Source: Heliocidaris tuberculata (taxonomy: Eukaryota > Echinodermata > Echinoidea > Camarodonta > Echinometridae). Taken from it: a stretch of DNA of 64,000 nucleotides. A model generated the notes under the pieces. It was not told the DNA's origin and made no database searches. It saw only the letters and a program-made list of their open reading frames with translations. Shown here in pieces: positions 1 to 12,308 of this stretch. The translations under genes were made by a program, and so were the position numbers. Every line of letters starts with the position of its first letter. Position 1 is the stretch's first letter. The stretch covers positions 58,528,087-58,592,086 of the forward strand of contig CM046832.1 in NCBI GenBank assembly GCA_025618425.1. Reading direction: 5' to 3'.

Positions 1-1037
1 TAAAAAAGTATACCCAACTTTGGTAGCTCCATATAAGATTTAACATTCTCTGTGACCTTGAGATTTATTTCATGGTAAAGAGTAACTAATAATGATACCT
101 TATTCATAATTTTCCTGTCACGGATGACTGAGCACCAGCTATTTCAAGAAGGTGTGTTAAAAACCTCTTGTACCAAGTTCTGGCTGAAGCAAGGCGTGTG
201 TTTCAAAACCCATTCAGGCCACAATACAGTAATTATTTCAGTCTGAAAACAATTGCGAAGCTTTTTCGAAATTGACTTCGTACATCTGAGTAGAAAAAGT
301 ATAAATATCAACTCAAATTCCTGAAAATGCTTCTTACAAGCAAAATTTGTGATACTTTTGTCATTATGACACAATTGGATCTTCTGAATCCTTTGTTCAA
401 GGTGAGTCCTTTTTCATCGACTCATTCAAAGAGGACAAAAATTATTTTATTTGGGATATCTTTATTATGAAAGTCCACTGTTAACTAATTTGTTAGTTAT
501 CCTTGGTAGTTATCTTTCCTTGCATTTCATTAGTCTTTGAGGTTGGAAAACCACTAGATTTCGAGATACATACCCTATTGAGTCAAGATGGTGCAAATGA
601 CAAATCAGCAGAGCGTTTTTGTGGCAAAATGAGAACATAAGACTAGAACTTTGCAAGCTGTTAAAAATGAATTAAGATTAGCTTATGAATTGAATCCATG
701 CCCTGTGAAAGCATGGATATCTTGAATCATTTAACCATGAATCATTGAATGCGCGAACGAAAAATGACGTTTCAAAGGATTTTAGACCAAAGTAACACAG
801 GTGCGTGGTTTGACACACAATTGTTAAATCAGCCCAAACTTGGAACAAGGAGATTTTGATGAATCTTTTTGAAAATCATGGTGCTCAGTCATCCGTGGCA
901 GCAAAGTTACGAATAATGTATCATTAGACAGATAATTAGTTACTCTTTATCATAAAATTAATATCAAGGTCAAAGAGGATGTGAAATTTTTATATGAGGC
1001 CACTAAAGTTGGGCATATTTTTTTTTGATACGCACTG
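1..1037. mobile_element. Tc1/mariner-like element with long inverted repeats (left end cut by the window)
   Basis: The first ~200 bases are an inverted copy of about 780-1037. Both arms share a block reading 'cccaactttggtag' or 'cccaactttagtgg', followed by a 'gagtaactaat' block and a 'ggatgactgagcacca' block. The right end reads 'gcgtatc' outward to CAGTG and is followed by TA at 1038-1039, as expected for a TA-target element. The outer part of the left arm lies before base 1. The middle holds no recognisable transposase, only short chance frames, so this is a non-autonomous or decayed copy. The superfamily is inferred from the TA flank and terminal CAGT. Confidence 0.6.
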
Positions 1038-1039
1038 TA

Positions 1040-1576
1040 TAACGTTTAAGTGTCGGATAAGGGACAATTAATAAAATGAGAACAGAACAAGGACGCAGTT
1101 GTTTTGTATGAGGAAGGGATTAGCTTTGAGAAGTTAAATACATTTTCTTGTCAGAGTGTTGAAATATAATATAAAATGATTTTAGCCGAGGAGCCCTCAC
1201 GAAATATGTCCGTAACCATGGTAACAGGCAAATATCTAAGATAACTACTATTTATGCTGGTCTTCGGCCACTTAAGACAAAATCCTATTTCATGACACTT
1301 AATTATAGATTTAATTTAACCTTTTACTCAAATCATGGATGTCCATATTGTCACTGTTTAAGCTAAAGAAAAACCCCGAAAAAAATACAGAGCTGCCATG
1401 CGGCAATATCAATTTTCATTTTCCCTGTCTAGCTTGGAGATGGTTTTCAGCATAGCAGTGCTGGTCTTCGGCCACATGTACAAACCAGTGGTCCTATCCA
1501 GCGTCCCACGCCAGAGCTCCTCACATGCAATCCGGTCGAAAGCGATATCAGACACTGACATCGCAATACATACGGG
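1040..1576. other. Unassigned intergenic sequence
   Basis: I see no gene here. The phrase 'ctggtcttcggccac' occurs twice (near 1257 and 1461), which suggests a degraded repeat. Confidence 0.4.
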
Positions 1577-1746
1577 CAGTGGCGCAAATCCATTTTAAAA
1601 TACGGGGGGGGGGGGGGGGGGTTACCACATGATTTAACTTTTGTACCTGTCCGAAATGTCCGAAAATTTTCTGACAAAAAAAGAAGAAAAGGTTATCACA
1701 TTTTTAAAAATTATTATTCATTTATTTATCTTTTTTTTTTTTTAAT

Positions 1747-1777
<31 letters not shown>

Positions 1778-1859
1778 TTTTTTTTTTGGGGGGGGACATT
1801 GGCCTATCTTCAAAATCGTGGGAGACATGTCCCCCTGCCCCCCTGGATTTGCGCCCATG
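1577..1859. mobile_element. hAT-type MITE with poly-G and T-rich interior
   Basis: The termini are CAGTGGCGCAAATCCA and the reverse complement of CATGGGCGCAAATCCA, so the inverted repeat is 16 bp with two mismatches. The flanks are catacggg (1569-1576) and catacgga (1860-1867), an 8-bp target-site duplication with one mismatch. An 8-bp duplication with a terminal CAG is typical of the hAT superfamily. The inside is a poly-G run and an ATTT-type microsatellite with no coding capacity. Confidence 0.8.
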
Positions 1860-1867
1860 CATACGGA

Positions 1868-4045
1868 GCTCTCGCGTGTGTCTATACACTGATTGTTGGT
1901 GACTGCAAAATTCGATCGGACACTTAGGTGCTTACGACACACTAAAAATCCAGATCTAAAAACTGAAAAATTCTTGAAATACAGCTCACTTTTTTTTAAC
2001 CATGTCGCCTTACGGACAACCTTATTCTACTTGAGTAATCATTGCAACTTTAGGAGAAATGTAATGTATCAAAGTATGATTTAGATATATAAGGAATGAT
2101 ATTATGGGCCCAGCACAACCCTGAAGTATAAAAATCCAATGAAGAATCCTAAATATCCGCCGTTTATGCTGAATTTGAAAAATGTCATGGATTTTAATGC
2201 TTAGTAGCATTAGTGTACGATTTTGCTATACCAGAATGTAATAACGACCCAATTAAAAAATATATATCTATATGGTAAAACAAAATCCGGCATATGGACG
2301 ACGGGAAGGTGGGGCAAGACAGGACACAGGGCAGTCCTATAGGACTGAATCGCCATGGATTACAATTAGAAATATAAATATACAAATTGACAAAAAATTA
2401 CCTCAAAATACGATGTGATAGCAATGATGGAAATAAGAAAGAGCTAAAGTAAAATCTTTGGAAAACAAAAATCTGCATTTTACTTCATGTTCATCATGAT
2501 TCCTAATGAAAACTCACCGACTTTTATTACTGTTTGCAGATGATGAGATTATGTTACGTTCATGCACAAACTAAAATGTCTTTTAAAAAATTCATGATAT
2601 TCGGTAATTCATTGCACAGAGAAGGCCTACTAATTAGAGTTGCTATACCGGATTAATTGTCTTTTGAGACGTTTCCTGCAATGCTCTAGAGCTTATCACA
2701 CCGGAAACAGAGTTATAGGCTATTATGTTGTTACATTATCCAGAAAATACGAGAAAAAAAAAAAACAACAAAAACAAATACACAATCATAAATTGTTATA
2801 AATATCGTTCATGTTCCCGGATGTAATCGTTTAATGAGTTTGCCATCCTTTATTCCACGAGGCCAATGTACTATTGTTCTGAGGGGTATTTCCATTTCAA
2901 ATATTATTCAGATATATCGTGTCTAAGTTAATCACAATTTTGTCATGTAAACCACCAAATGATATTTACAAGGGTTAACCTTATTTATCATGTACTAGCA
3001 ATATGTTTGCTCAATTAGCAATCTCTTCTCTTCTCGACGCGGCAAATGAAAATCACATATTAGACCCATCAACTTGAAGTCTGAATAAGTCTGAAAAAGC
3101 GAAGTAAAAATACATCTCTTACATAGGCTACGAAAACACCTAGGATTTGGTAGAACGCCTTGCCACGATTCTTTTATGTCTTTTATTTTTGTCCTGGCTG
3201 AAATGCAGTTCCTTTCACAGTGACTGCTATCCAAGCAAACTTTTTGATCAAAGTGAGGGTGCCCTTTGCAGATATTATTTTAAAAATCATTTATTGTCCC
3301 TATATAACCGGCTTTTTATTTTCTAATATGAAAAGCAACGTGCTATGATCACGTTGATTTCATTTAGCAACAAAATTTATGCATCCTATGAAATGATTTA
3401 ACCCGAAAAGGTTGTTTTTATTATATTGGATGGCGGCCATTTTGGATTTTTGCATTTTTTCACGAGTACCTTTAAAAAATCGCGAGGGCTCCTCGACTAA
3501 TATTGATTAGAAAGCTATAAGGAGTGTTCATGCCAAATTTGGTGCTTTTGTCCGAACCCGAACCCACCCCACTATTTCTGGTACCTAGCGAAACCAAGGA
3601 GTTAATTTGCCAAACCGGGCTTTTCTACAAATATTTTGTCTTGTGTATTACGTAATCATACCAGGGTTATGTTATACTTTGTGTAAGAATGGGGTTGTAC
3701 AAGGCTTTATTTGAATAATTTATTCGAATTCCTGCCACAGGACTAACGTCCTTTGGCAAGACATTAATCTACATTTGCCACACTCAACCCAGGTGAGGTA
3801 AATGGGTACCGGTATAGGAATCACTTCCTTTGAAACTTCAGTACCTTCATTATAGGGCAACTATACTGACCCGGGGTAATAATCCAAGCTGTTTGGAAGT
3901 GCATAAGGCATTGGTCAATTCTGTTATGAGACGAGCTCTGTGATGATTATGACCGGAACTGTAAACTTGATCATGTGACTTTGGAAGCAGGAAGCCAATT
4001 TTCATTGGTCCAGCTGATACACACGTGACCTTAATTAACCATGGG
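1868..4045. other. Intergenic, no recognisable gene
   Basis: AT-rich sequence with short chance frames on both strands. None has domain-like content or splice support. No repeat with clear ends was found. Confidence 0.4.
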
Positions 4046-4052
4046 CCGCGGA

Positions 4053-4165
4053 ACCGGGGGGGGGGGGGGGGCTGCAACCCCCACTTCTTTGAGTAGACAC
4101 GTTAAAAAAATCTCAGAAAAAAGGCTCCAAAATTGTTTATAATGAGTGAAATCAGATCAGCCCCC
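4053..4165. repeat. G-tract repeat, copy 1 of a dispersed family
   Basis: A poly-G run followed by 'ctgcaaccccca', then a related interior ending in 'atgagtgaaatca-atcagcccccc'. The same order of blocks occurs at 5718-5880, so both are copies of one dispersed repeat. A third short relative ('gggtgcaaccccca') is near 52220. Termini are not resolved in this copy. Confidence 0.5.
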
Positions 4166-4882
4166 CACTGTACAATAATTTATAATAAGAAATCTGCCCC
4201 ACGACTGCATGTAGCTCAGATTGTATACCCACTTGTCTTTATCCTGCAGCTTCAATACTCAAGGTAGGGTGTCAAACACAGCGACAAACAAATAAATTCA
4301 CGAACTTGTTATGCCCCTAGTTCCTAGAAGTTACTCCATTATGGCTGTTGACTTTTACGTCAGTCTTGACCTCTAGGTCAGAATCCAGGGGCCTGTAACA
4401 TAAAAAGATAAATCAATCTTACGACTGATATCAATCGTAAGTCTATGGCAAACCATGTACTGATGAGTTACAATTGATCGTAAGATTGATTGTATCTCTT
4501 TATATTAAGCCCCTTTCACAATTGGTCTGCGACCGTTTGCGACCATTTGGTCGCACGACAGGCTGCAACAGACTTCAATCGCCATCGATCTCATCAGGTT
4601 GCAGAAAGGCATTCACAAATGCAACAGCGGTCGTAAAACAAAAGCGACTAGAAGAGACCGTTGCACGAGTAAGTCGCATTTGCTCGCATATGCTCGTGCG
4701 AGTGGTCTTGCGTTCACATGCGAGTGTTGCACGAGTGATTGCGAGTGGCTTGACGCCAATCACAATAGTCGCACGATCGATTGCATGGTCGTGCGAGTGG
4801 ATGTGAGACCATGCGATCGCTCGTGCGATTGAATGAGACCGGTGCAAGTGGTCGTGAGAGTATTCGTGCGAGTGGCGTGGGG

Positions 4883-4889
4883 TATAAAA
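4883..4889 (+). promoter_or_regulatory. TATA box inside the Harbinger-like element
   Basis: TATAAAA sits in a GC-rich context. A TCAGTT initiator-like sequence follows, with its A at 4916, about 33 bases downstream. The first ATG of the basic frame is at 4946. TATA, initiator and ATG are in order and correctly spaced, so this reads as a retained transposon promoter. Activity is inferred. Confidence 0.55.
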
Positions 4890-4945
4890 ACCCCCTCGAC
4901 AATTGACCGGTAGTCAGTTTCAAGTTGGCCTTCTTAATAGTCAAG

Positions 4946-5047
4946 ATGCCAAAGAAGAAAGTTACAAAGAAGAGAAAGTTGTTAGAGGAGGGCCCTGTTG
5001 CAGAGGATCATCTCCATAGTCCCCCTATATATACCCCCGAGGAATAG
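4946..5047 (+). CDS. Short basic peptide frame, N-terminal remnant of a transposon protein
   Basis: A 33-codon frame starts MPKKKVTKKRKLLEEG and turns acidic/proline-rich before a TAG stop. The opening is lysine/arginine rich like a nuclear localisation signal, as expected for the start of a DNA-binding or transposase protein. It lies 30 bases after a plausible initiation site and between the repeat-rich arms of a Harbinger-like element. It may be the first exon of the parent element's protein, truncated by internal deletion. It could also be a chance frame. I do not recognise a domain. Confidence 0.4.
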   Translation: MPKKKVTKKRKLLEEGPVAEDHLHSPPIYTPEE

Positions 5048-5717
5048 TCGCATACAGTCTCATACAGTCGTGCAACGGTAGTACAACGTTGTAAGATGTG
5101 CTGCGATCGGTCGTGCAACAGTCTCATGGTCTTATCACAATCGCACCCATTCGCAAGACTGGTCGCTATAGGTCGCTAGCGCACGTGCGAGTGTTGCACG
5201 ACCTCCAGCCCACCCACTGCGACTATTGAGTCGTGCGAACTTTCGCATCTAATCGTGCAACGTTGTGCAACACTCATACGAGAATCGCACGACTGGTCGT
5301 ACGACTTAATGCGAGTGAATCGATCGCATCTGGTCGTGTCTGGATTTTGAGCATGTTCAAAGTTCAGATGCGACCAGTCACGACCGCCTCAGGTTCGTGC
5401 GACCGCCTGCAACGAATGCGAGTGGTCGCAAGACACCAAGCGATCGGTCGTGCAACACCCCGAAAAATCTGTTGCAGGCGGTCGCAAAATGGTCGCAGAC
5501 CAATTGTGAAAGGGGCTTTACAGGCCCCAGAACATACAACGCTATATTCACAGACATGATTCAAGCGGGGAATCCCAACTCATTGACATTATTTGTGCGG
5601 CTGTGCGCTCAATGCATTATCTATGAATGTGCAACGCAGTCTAAACATGAAAAATATTCAACAACAATATTACATGCTGCCAATTCTACACGGAAGCGCA
5701 GGTTTATATTTTTTGTC

Positions 5718-5807
5718 AAGGGGGGTGGGGGCTGCAACCCCCACACTGTGTCATAAAACTTCGGAAAAAGGTTAGAAAATTTCCATTAATGAGTGAAATC
5801 AAATCAG

Positions 5808-5852
<45 letters not shown>

Positions 5853-5880
5853 ACTTTCAAAAACGCTCAGCGGCCCCTGT
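5718..5880. repeat. G/C-tract repeat, copy 2, with a 45-base poly-C run
   Basis: Shares the 'gctgcaaccccca' and 'atgagtgaaatca' blocks with 4053-4165. Positions 5808-5852 are an uninterrupted run of C. The right edge ends in 'agcggcccctg', the CCCCTG end seen in the hAT-type MITEs of this window, but I could not identify its left partner or a target duplication. Confidence 0.5.
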
Positions 5881-6311
5881 TACTTTACGGGCCGTCTGTT
5901 GATCAGATCCTAATGATTATTCAACAAGACTGGTTGGGATCATGAATGTTGCCGGTTCTAGCTTACAACGCCAAGTAAGAAACAAGATACCGACTTTGGA
6001 GGAAGAAATAGTTGAAATTAATGCTGGTCGACGTACATAGAACTTTTAAAACCATAACATATTAGGATTAAGAACGAAATCTTGATTTATCACACCTTGT
6101 AAACAATTTGTTTAGGGCAAACATTACTAACTTCGGAGATTACAGCTGGAACTATTGTAGAGTCCACGGTCAGCTATAAGTTTTAAAGCCGCTTATATAG
6201 GTACAACATGCGGACAGTATACACCTAATTATAAGCACTCTTGAAACTGGACAAGACTTCACCATCCCGCTTCATATATTGATTGACTCACGTAGCTGTA
6301 TAGGATTGACC
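5881..6311 (+). promoter_or_regulatory. Presumed 5' flank and leader of the D-amino-acid oxidase-like gene
   Basis: This interval separates the poly-C repeat from the first coding ATG. It has no coding frame and no convincing core promoter that I can point to. An additional upstream non-coding exon is possible. Confidence 0.3.
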
Positions 6312-9300
6312 ATGTCGACTTCGAGTACGCGAAAGAGGAATGTAACGGTGATCGGCGGGGGAATGATCGGTTTAGCCACTGCCATCAACATTCAGGAAAA
6401 CGTGCCAGATGTTCACGTCGAAGTCCTCGATGACTTCGGGTGTTCTTCGATGACTACGTTGATGGGCAGTTCGAAGGCGATCAAGCCAGGCTGCAGGGCA
6501 TCAAGCTCTTCGGCAAATAGCGGAAGCACATCGGCCGAAATTCTCAGGTAAGAACTGATTTAGGGGTTGGGTCAGAAAATAAATGTTACTGTTTCTTTCT
6601 TTATATTTTGTTTCTTCATCATATTTCCTCCTTTCCAAATAATAACGATAGTGAAAGTGATAAAACAATAAATAAAATGATTGAATTACGATGTAACTTA
6701 TACATGATGCAACAGGCTTTTACAAAACAGCATTATATGAGAGAAGAGAGAAAAGGTGTAGAAAACTATTTTTTTTAAACAATAATGTACTGAAACCAAA
6801 GGAATATGTGAAGATTGCGGGGGAAGAAAGATTAGAAAATATAATGAAAAATCACATTAATGCGAAGTGGAAAGAGGGGCAAGTAGATAATGGGGGTAAT
6901 AAAATGAGGAAAATTTTGGTTTGATTATAATAAACACGATAAAAACTACTTTAGAAAAATAAACTCAAGGGTAATTTCAAAGGCCTATTGTACTGCCCAT
7001 CGAAATCAAGTTCGGATTACGTAATACGCCATTGTAATGTTCGCACATTTCTAAAGGTGATAGACAGGGCTATTGAAATTGCATTCAGTTGATTTTTCGA
7101 AAATAGTTTTTATCATGTTAATAGGAATGAGAGAGATTGATAGAGAGAGAGAGAGAGGGGGGGGGGGGGGAGAGAGATAAAGAGAGAGCGAGAGAAAGAG
7201 AGGGGGTCAGGGAGTGAGAAACAGAAAGGCATATTGAGAGAAATATAACTAAGAAAAGGGGGATAGAGGAGTGAGGTATGGAAAGACAGACGAAATGAAC
7301 AGAGACGAAGAGGGGGTGATACACTGAGAGAGAAAGAGAGAGAGAGAGAAAGAAAGAGAAAGAGAGGGGGTAGGTGTAATAATTGGGCTCCATGCATGTT
7401 ATCACAGTCATCATTTCTCATGAGGTATTTTTAGAGCTGTGAATGCGTCTGGCAATGAATGCCACATGGCTAGAGCTGATACGTCTAATAGATCTAAGTG
7501 CAATTAGAGTTCATTGATAAGACTATACTCATCATTTCATAATATCTCTTTATTTTGTTCCATATATATAAATAAATACTACTTTTACAGATATATTACA
7601 TATAGGGGCCTACATAGAGCTAAAAAAAAAATCAGCTTTTAGCTGTGGAAAGCTATAATTGGCTCATTCCATCCTTGCTAAATTACTGATGTATATATTT
7701 GAATAATATGCTCATTTATCAGTTTATATCATAACTTATTAATTAATTATGCAATTGTTTTATTTTGCTTAATTGCTTTTCTCTCCATCTGTATGTGTAA
7801 TTGAAAATAATACATACCTTTCGATTTGATATTCTCTTGATTAGAAGGCTCAATGTTATGCATGATATACCCTGTATACATGGTGACAATGGAATAAAGA
7901 TCATATTGTATTAAAAGGCAGCCTAGAGTTTTGCATCATAACCAACTATTCAGGAGAGAACTCTGTTTTCTTTAAAATTATGTTGCTTTTTCGAAAGATA
8001 TCATGCAGATAGAGGAGGTGGTTTCTTTATCTCTACTCATCGGCCCCTTCTCTAAATGGCTGAGTCATGTCCTACCTACCCCTATTCATTACAAAAACAA
8101 CTTTGTTTATACGATGCCAAGTACAAACTAAAATAAGGGATATAACCAAGTAGTTATCACTCTTTGATATAACAAAGCCTATTTGCTCTTACATGAAACC
8201 GCATACATGAAACATATAATACATGAATCAGCTATTTGAACCAATGTATAACCTCGCACTCGGAATTCTATTAAGTTTTTAACATATTTTGTCATAAGAT
8301 TTGAGTAATGTGGTTCTGCCTTTCCTTCCACGTTCAAAATCCATTGTTGCACTATAGTAACATTAGATATACTTCAGATGATGAGGTGCAATCGCTTGCG
8401 GCTGACATCGTAAAAGACAGTCTCGATGTGGGAGCTATGTCGCTCTTAACCCAAGAGTTTTCATTAACGAAATCATCGAGGGCGTTATCACCTGAGGACG
8501 TCATATGGCTACCTCAGTCTATCCCTGGTCTTGATGACGACATGATGGGGAGGGGTGGTCATTTAAGGTAAATATTATCATATTGTAATATACTCCTGAG
8601 AGCTAGAAGGGCGTTAATTGACATGTTGCATAGAGTATACGCCCGATTGGCTCTCAGCGAAATAATGAGTATGGTCGGCTAATCAAAGTCGAAACCTTAT
8701 AGATCATTAACTTGAGGTGATTGCTTAGAATATGTTTTGCATAGTTTGGGTACTATATGTGTTAAGGCATTATCGTGAACAAGGGGACGGTGGATAGAAA
8801 GAGGGGGTGGGCGGACAAGATTGTCCCTCCGATAGTTTAGATATTTTTGTGGGCACATTCAAATTGAGCACTGTTGCCTAATCATGAATGTACATGTATA
8901 TTATGATTGTATTCTCCTTTAACCTGTCCGTGTTTGACGGATGAACAAAGGTAATTGTCTTTGTCCGACTTTCATGTATAAAGAAAAAAACAGGACTAAA
9001 GTAACCATTATATCTCTGAATCATTAAAACAGTGCATGCTGGGAAAAGGCATTCAGGGGCAGATTAGATTCTGTTGCAAGGGGCGGACAAGTCCGAATAT
9101 CTCACGAGCAAGAAAATTAAAGGTCATCACATTTTCACATCTCCCGTATTTTTTTTGGTCTAAAATTTGTTCTGGGACACTTTGGGTGTAAATAACATAA
9201 TGCCAAACTGGGCTTTACCGACCCCCCCCCCCCCCCATCCCCTCTATCCGTCCCGGTATTATTCCATGATATATCTCTCTTTTCGACTTAATTACTGAGT

Positions 9301-12275
9301 CATTCTATACTTCTCAATACCCCTTTTCTCCCTCTCTCGTCATAAGATTCTGGGCAGTGCTCACATGGTACCACCTCTACGAATTGGTGCAGAAAGGAAG
9401 CTCTTACAAAACCGGTGTACGCCTTCTATCTGACTATATACTTTACCACAGGAAAGATGAAGAGGTAATTCTATCACTGAATGACGTCAGATTTCTTTCT
9501 GATATTTATGTATATCAAAAGTAATATTGGTGTGCCTTTCTTTACTAAAACGAATAAAATTGTAGTTCCAAAGTATGATTCTTAGGACTTTTTAATAAGC
9601 ATGATATAAGCGTTTATATGAAATACCGAAAGGGGCGAAAGAAAGCATTAAACCTAGAACTGTTCGTGTATAATGATGAAAATGATGAATGTTCAGTACC
9701 AGCAGAAGCTATTGAAACGAAAATAGGGTTATTTTGTAAATTTCTTCTGATCAAAGATTTCTGATTGGTGGAAAGACTTGGTACCAGAATACAGATCAGT
9801 CCATATCAAATCAGTCCATGACCAGTCCACATCAGGCTCGGGGTAAGTATTAAAACATTATCTTCTGCTTGTCTTTATACGCTCTCACCATCTTTATATT
9901 TTCCTTTCTCTCCGACCCCAATTTGCTATTGGTCGAGCCAGGGGCGGATCCAGGATTTCGTATAAGGGGGGCACACAAATGCAGGATTGTCAACTTTGGG
10001 AAACTGCTTGGAGGGAGACCCATATTTTTTTGGTCTCTCGCCAGCCCTCAAAAAGTCGCTCAGTGGGAGGGGGGGGGGGGGGAGGGGGGGGGGGGGGGGG
10101 GTGGCGAGCAAAAAAAAAATTTCGCCAGCCCTCCAAAAGTCGCTCAATGGGGGGGGGGGGGGTTATGGGGTCCAGTTCCCCTCCATAAGTCTCTGACAAG
10201 CAAAAAAAAAAAGTTTTTCTGCTCGAAAAGGGGGGGGGGGCACAATCGCAAATAGGGGGGGGCACATTGCATTGTTTTCCCTCAAAAAGGGGGGGGGCAC
10301 GGGCCGGGATTGCCCCCCCCCCTGGATCCGCCACTGGGTCGAGCGCCAATGTAATATATATAGATGTAGTGGTGTGGCGTGGTTCTAGCCAGTGAGGGGG
10401 CACCGGCATCATATTGGAGGAGGTGCCCAGCGGTCTTACTATAATTGGATGATAATAGGCCACCGATTATAGTGGGAGGTGTGGGTGGGGTCCAATTTCT
10501 AATAAATCATTTTCAATGAGTTATTTGAACTAAAGCGAATAGAATCAGATTTTACTTTATTTTGTATTTGATTTTGCATTATTTAATTTCCACAGTCTCT
10601 CCCGATTTTGCTCTAATTTCCTCTTCATTCATTGCCCTCCCCTCTCTCTCTCTCTCTCTGTATTTATATATATCTGTCTCTCCCTCTTCCTCTCTTCCCT
10701 CGACCCCCCCCCCCCCCCCCACCTTCCGCGCTCTTTCTCTCTCTTTCTCTCACCCCTTCTCTCTTGCTTCATTATTATCATGTCAGGTACAGTACAAGCT
10801 TCACGACAGCGACGATAAATGCACCTCTATACCTGCAATACCTGTCCGAAAGGTAGGTTGGTTCCTAGCTTGCTTTGATAATAATGTCACAGCATAGACG
10901 CTGCTTTGCAATATTTGAAAATAAATGATGGAATAGACACCATCTGTATCAAGTTAGTAAGTTTATTAAAAACTTATGTTTTAATTGATAAAACATTTAT
11001 TTAACTAAAGATGAAGTTAGCATTATCTCATTACTCTCACAATATATATTTTGATAGAATGCATTAATGCTGATTGATATAACAGTGTAGGGTAAGGCGA
11101 TATACTTGCTATCATATGAATATCCTTCAACATATCGTTAACTGCACATGGCAGGCTCAGACATCAAAAGAATTTTATTAACAGGATTTTGCTTATTTTG
11201 CGTATCCACTTGAAAAAATATGGTATTCTGAATTTCTAGCAGCTTATTTCAGACAGTGAGGTTATTGAAATATTCTACTCACTATGATGAAGACATTTAA
11301 TGCACAAAAAGTAAAAAAAAAAAAAAAAAAAAAATGTTTGATTAACTGTCCTTATTAGTAGTTATCAGTAAGACTTCTCATCTTCTTCTTTAAAAAAAAT
11401 GTTTTAGGTTGCTGAGCTGTAGAGGTAGACTAAAAAAAGGACATATTTCATCAATAAATGAGGTAAGATTTTTACTCGTCTTTTCCAGCACTTAAAATGA
11501 ATTTCGTAGTTGGAATCATCATCAGTAGTACCGTCATTTAAATATAATGTATATAAAATTACTTCTGATTTCTTCTCCTTCATCTATTTTCATTTTTAAA
11601 AGCTGTCAGGACCGTGTAGTTTGCTTGTTAACTGCTCAGGGGAAAACATCAGTGAGCTCAGCGAGACAGCAAAATTTCAAGCCCACAAGTTGCAGGTTAG
11701 TTTACGTTGTGATAATTCAATGGTTTTGCGATATTATACTATTAATACATGGTTGGGAGTGCGTTAGTGCGATCTGGCAACACAAAGGTTTTTATCGTGG
11801 TGTACTAACGCACGAGGCGTAGCCGAGTGTGTTAGACACCACGATAAAAACCTGCGTGTTGCTGGATCGCACTAATGCACGACCTCACAACCATGTATTA
11901 AAAGTTTTATAAAACGGGTCTACAATCTTAGTGTTTTCTTACAATCTTAGTGTTTGATCCGGATTAGCCGTGCGTTAGTCCCCTCGCCGTGCGTTATCAC
12001 TTTTTTTTTTGCACGGTCACGTGGTGTTATTTGACCAATCAGGATGGCTACATTCTTGAACCCGTTTTATAATGCTCTTTTCTATTATGGTACTTCAATT
12101 TTACATTTACCACATACAAGATGAAAGGAGAGAGGTAGAGGGAGAGACAGAGAGACAGACACAGAGAGCTAGAGAGAGAAAGAAAGAGATAGAGAGACAG
12201 AAAGAGATAAAGAAAACATAAAGAGCATAAAAGAGAAATAGCTTACGGGAAAGAAATAGAGATTATTGAGAGAGG

Positions 12276-12308
<33 letters not shown>

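Larger units (their letters stand above)
4508..5517. mobile_element. PIF/Harbinger-like element, 1010 bp, internally deleted
   Basis: Perfect inverted termini of at least 26 bp begin AGCCCCTTTCACAATTGG on each side. They are flanked by TTA at 4505-4507 and 5518-5520, a 3-bp TWA-type duplication typical of PIF/Harbinger. Both subterminal halves carry dozens of copies, in both orientations, of a short 'tcgtgcga' type motif, a likely transposase-binding array. The centre carries a TATA box and the beginning of a basic reading frame (4883-5047). No transposase catalytic region is present, so the element is non-autonomous. Confidence 0.8.
4389..5529. mobile_element. Outer hairpin MITE split by a Harbinger-like insertion
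   Basis: The two halves, 4389-4507 and 5518-5529, join into a small element when the inner insertion is removed. Its arms start GGGCCTGTAACATAAA on the left and match the reverse complement of the right end (GGGCCTGTAATATAAA), continuing into a shared 'caatcttacga' block for about 40 bp. Both ends are bordered by CAG, which may be a 3-bp target duplication. The same border is seen at the hairpin element at 16829-16985. The insertion point is the TTA near the right tip. Confidence 0.7.

Noticed and set aside
5233..5756. Arg/Thr/Cys-rich frames at 4474-5756
   Set aside because: They are generated by the TCGTGCGA motif arrays of the Harbinger-like element.
7113..7421. Leu/Ser/Phe-rich frames antisense to the GA tract
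   Set aside because: Pure products of (CT)n composition.
9869..10463. Gly- or Pro-rich frames across the hAT MITE
   Set aside because: Poly-G/poly-C translation inside a defined non-coding element.
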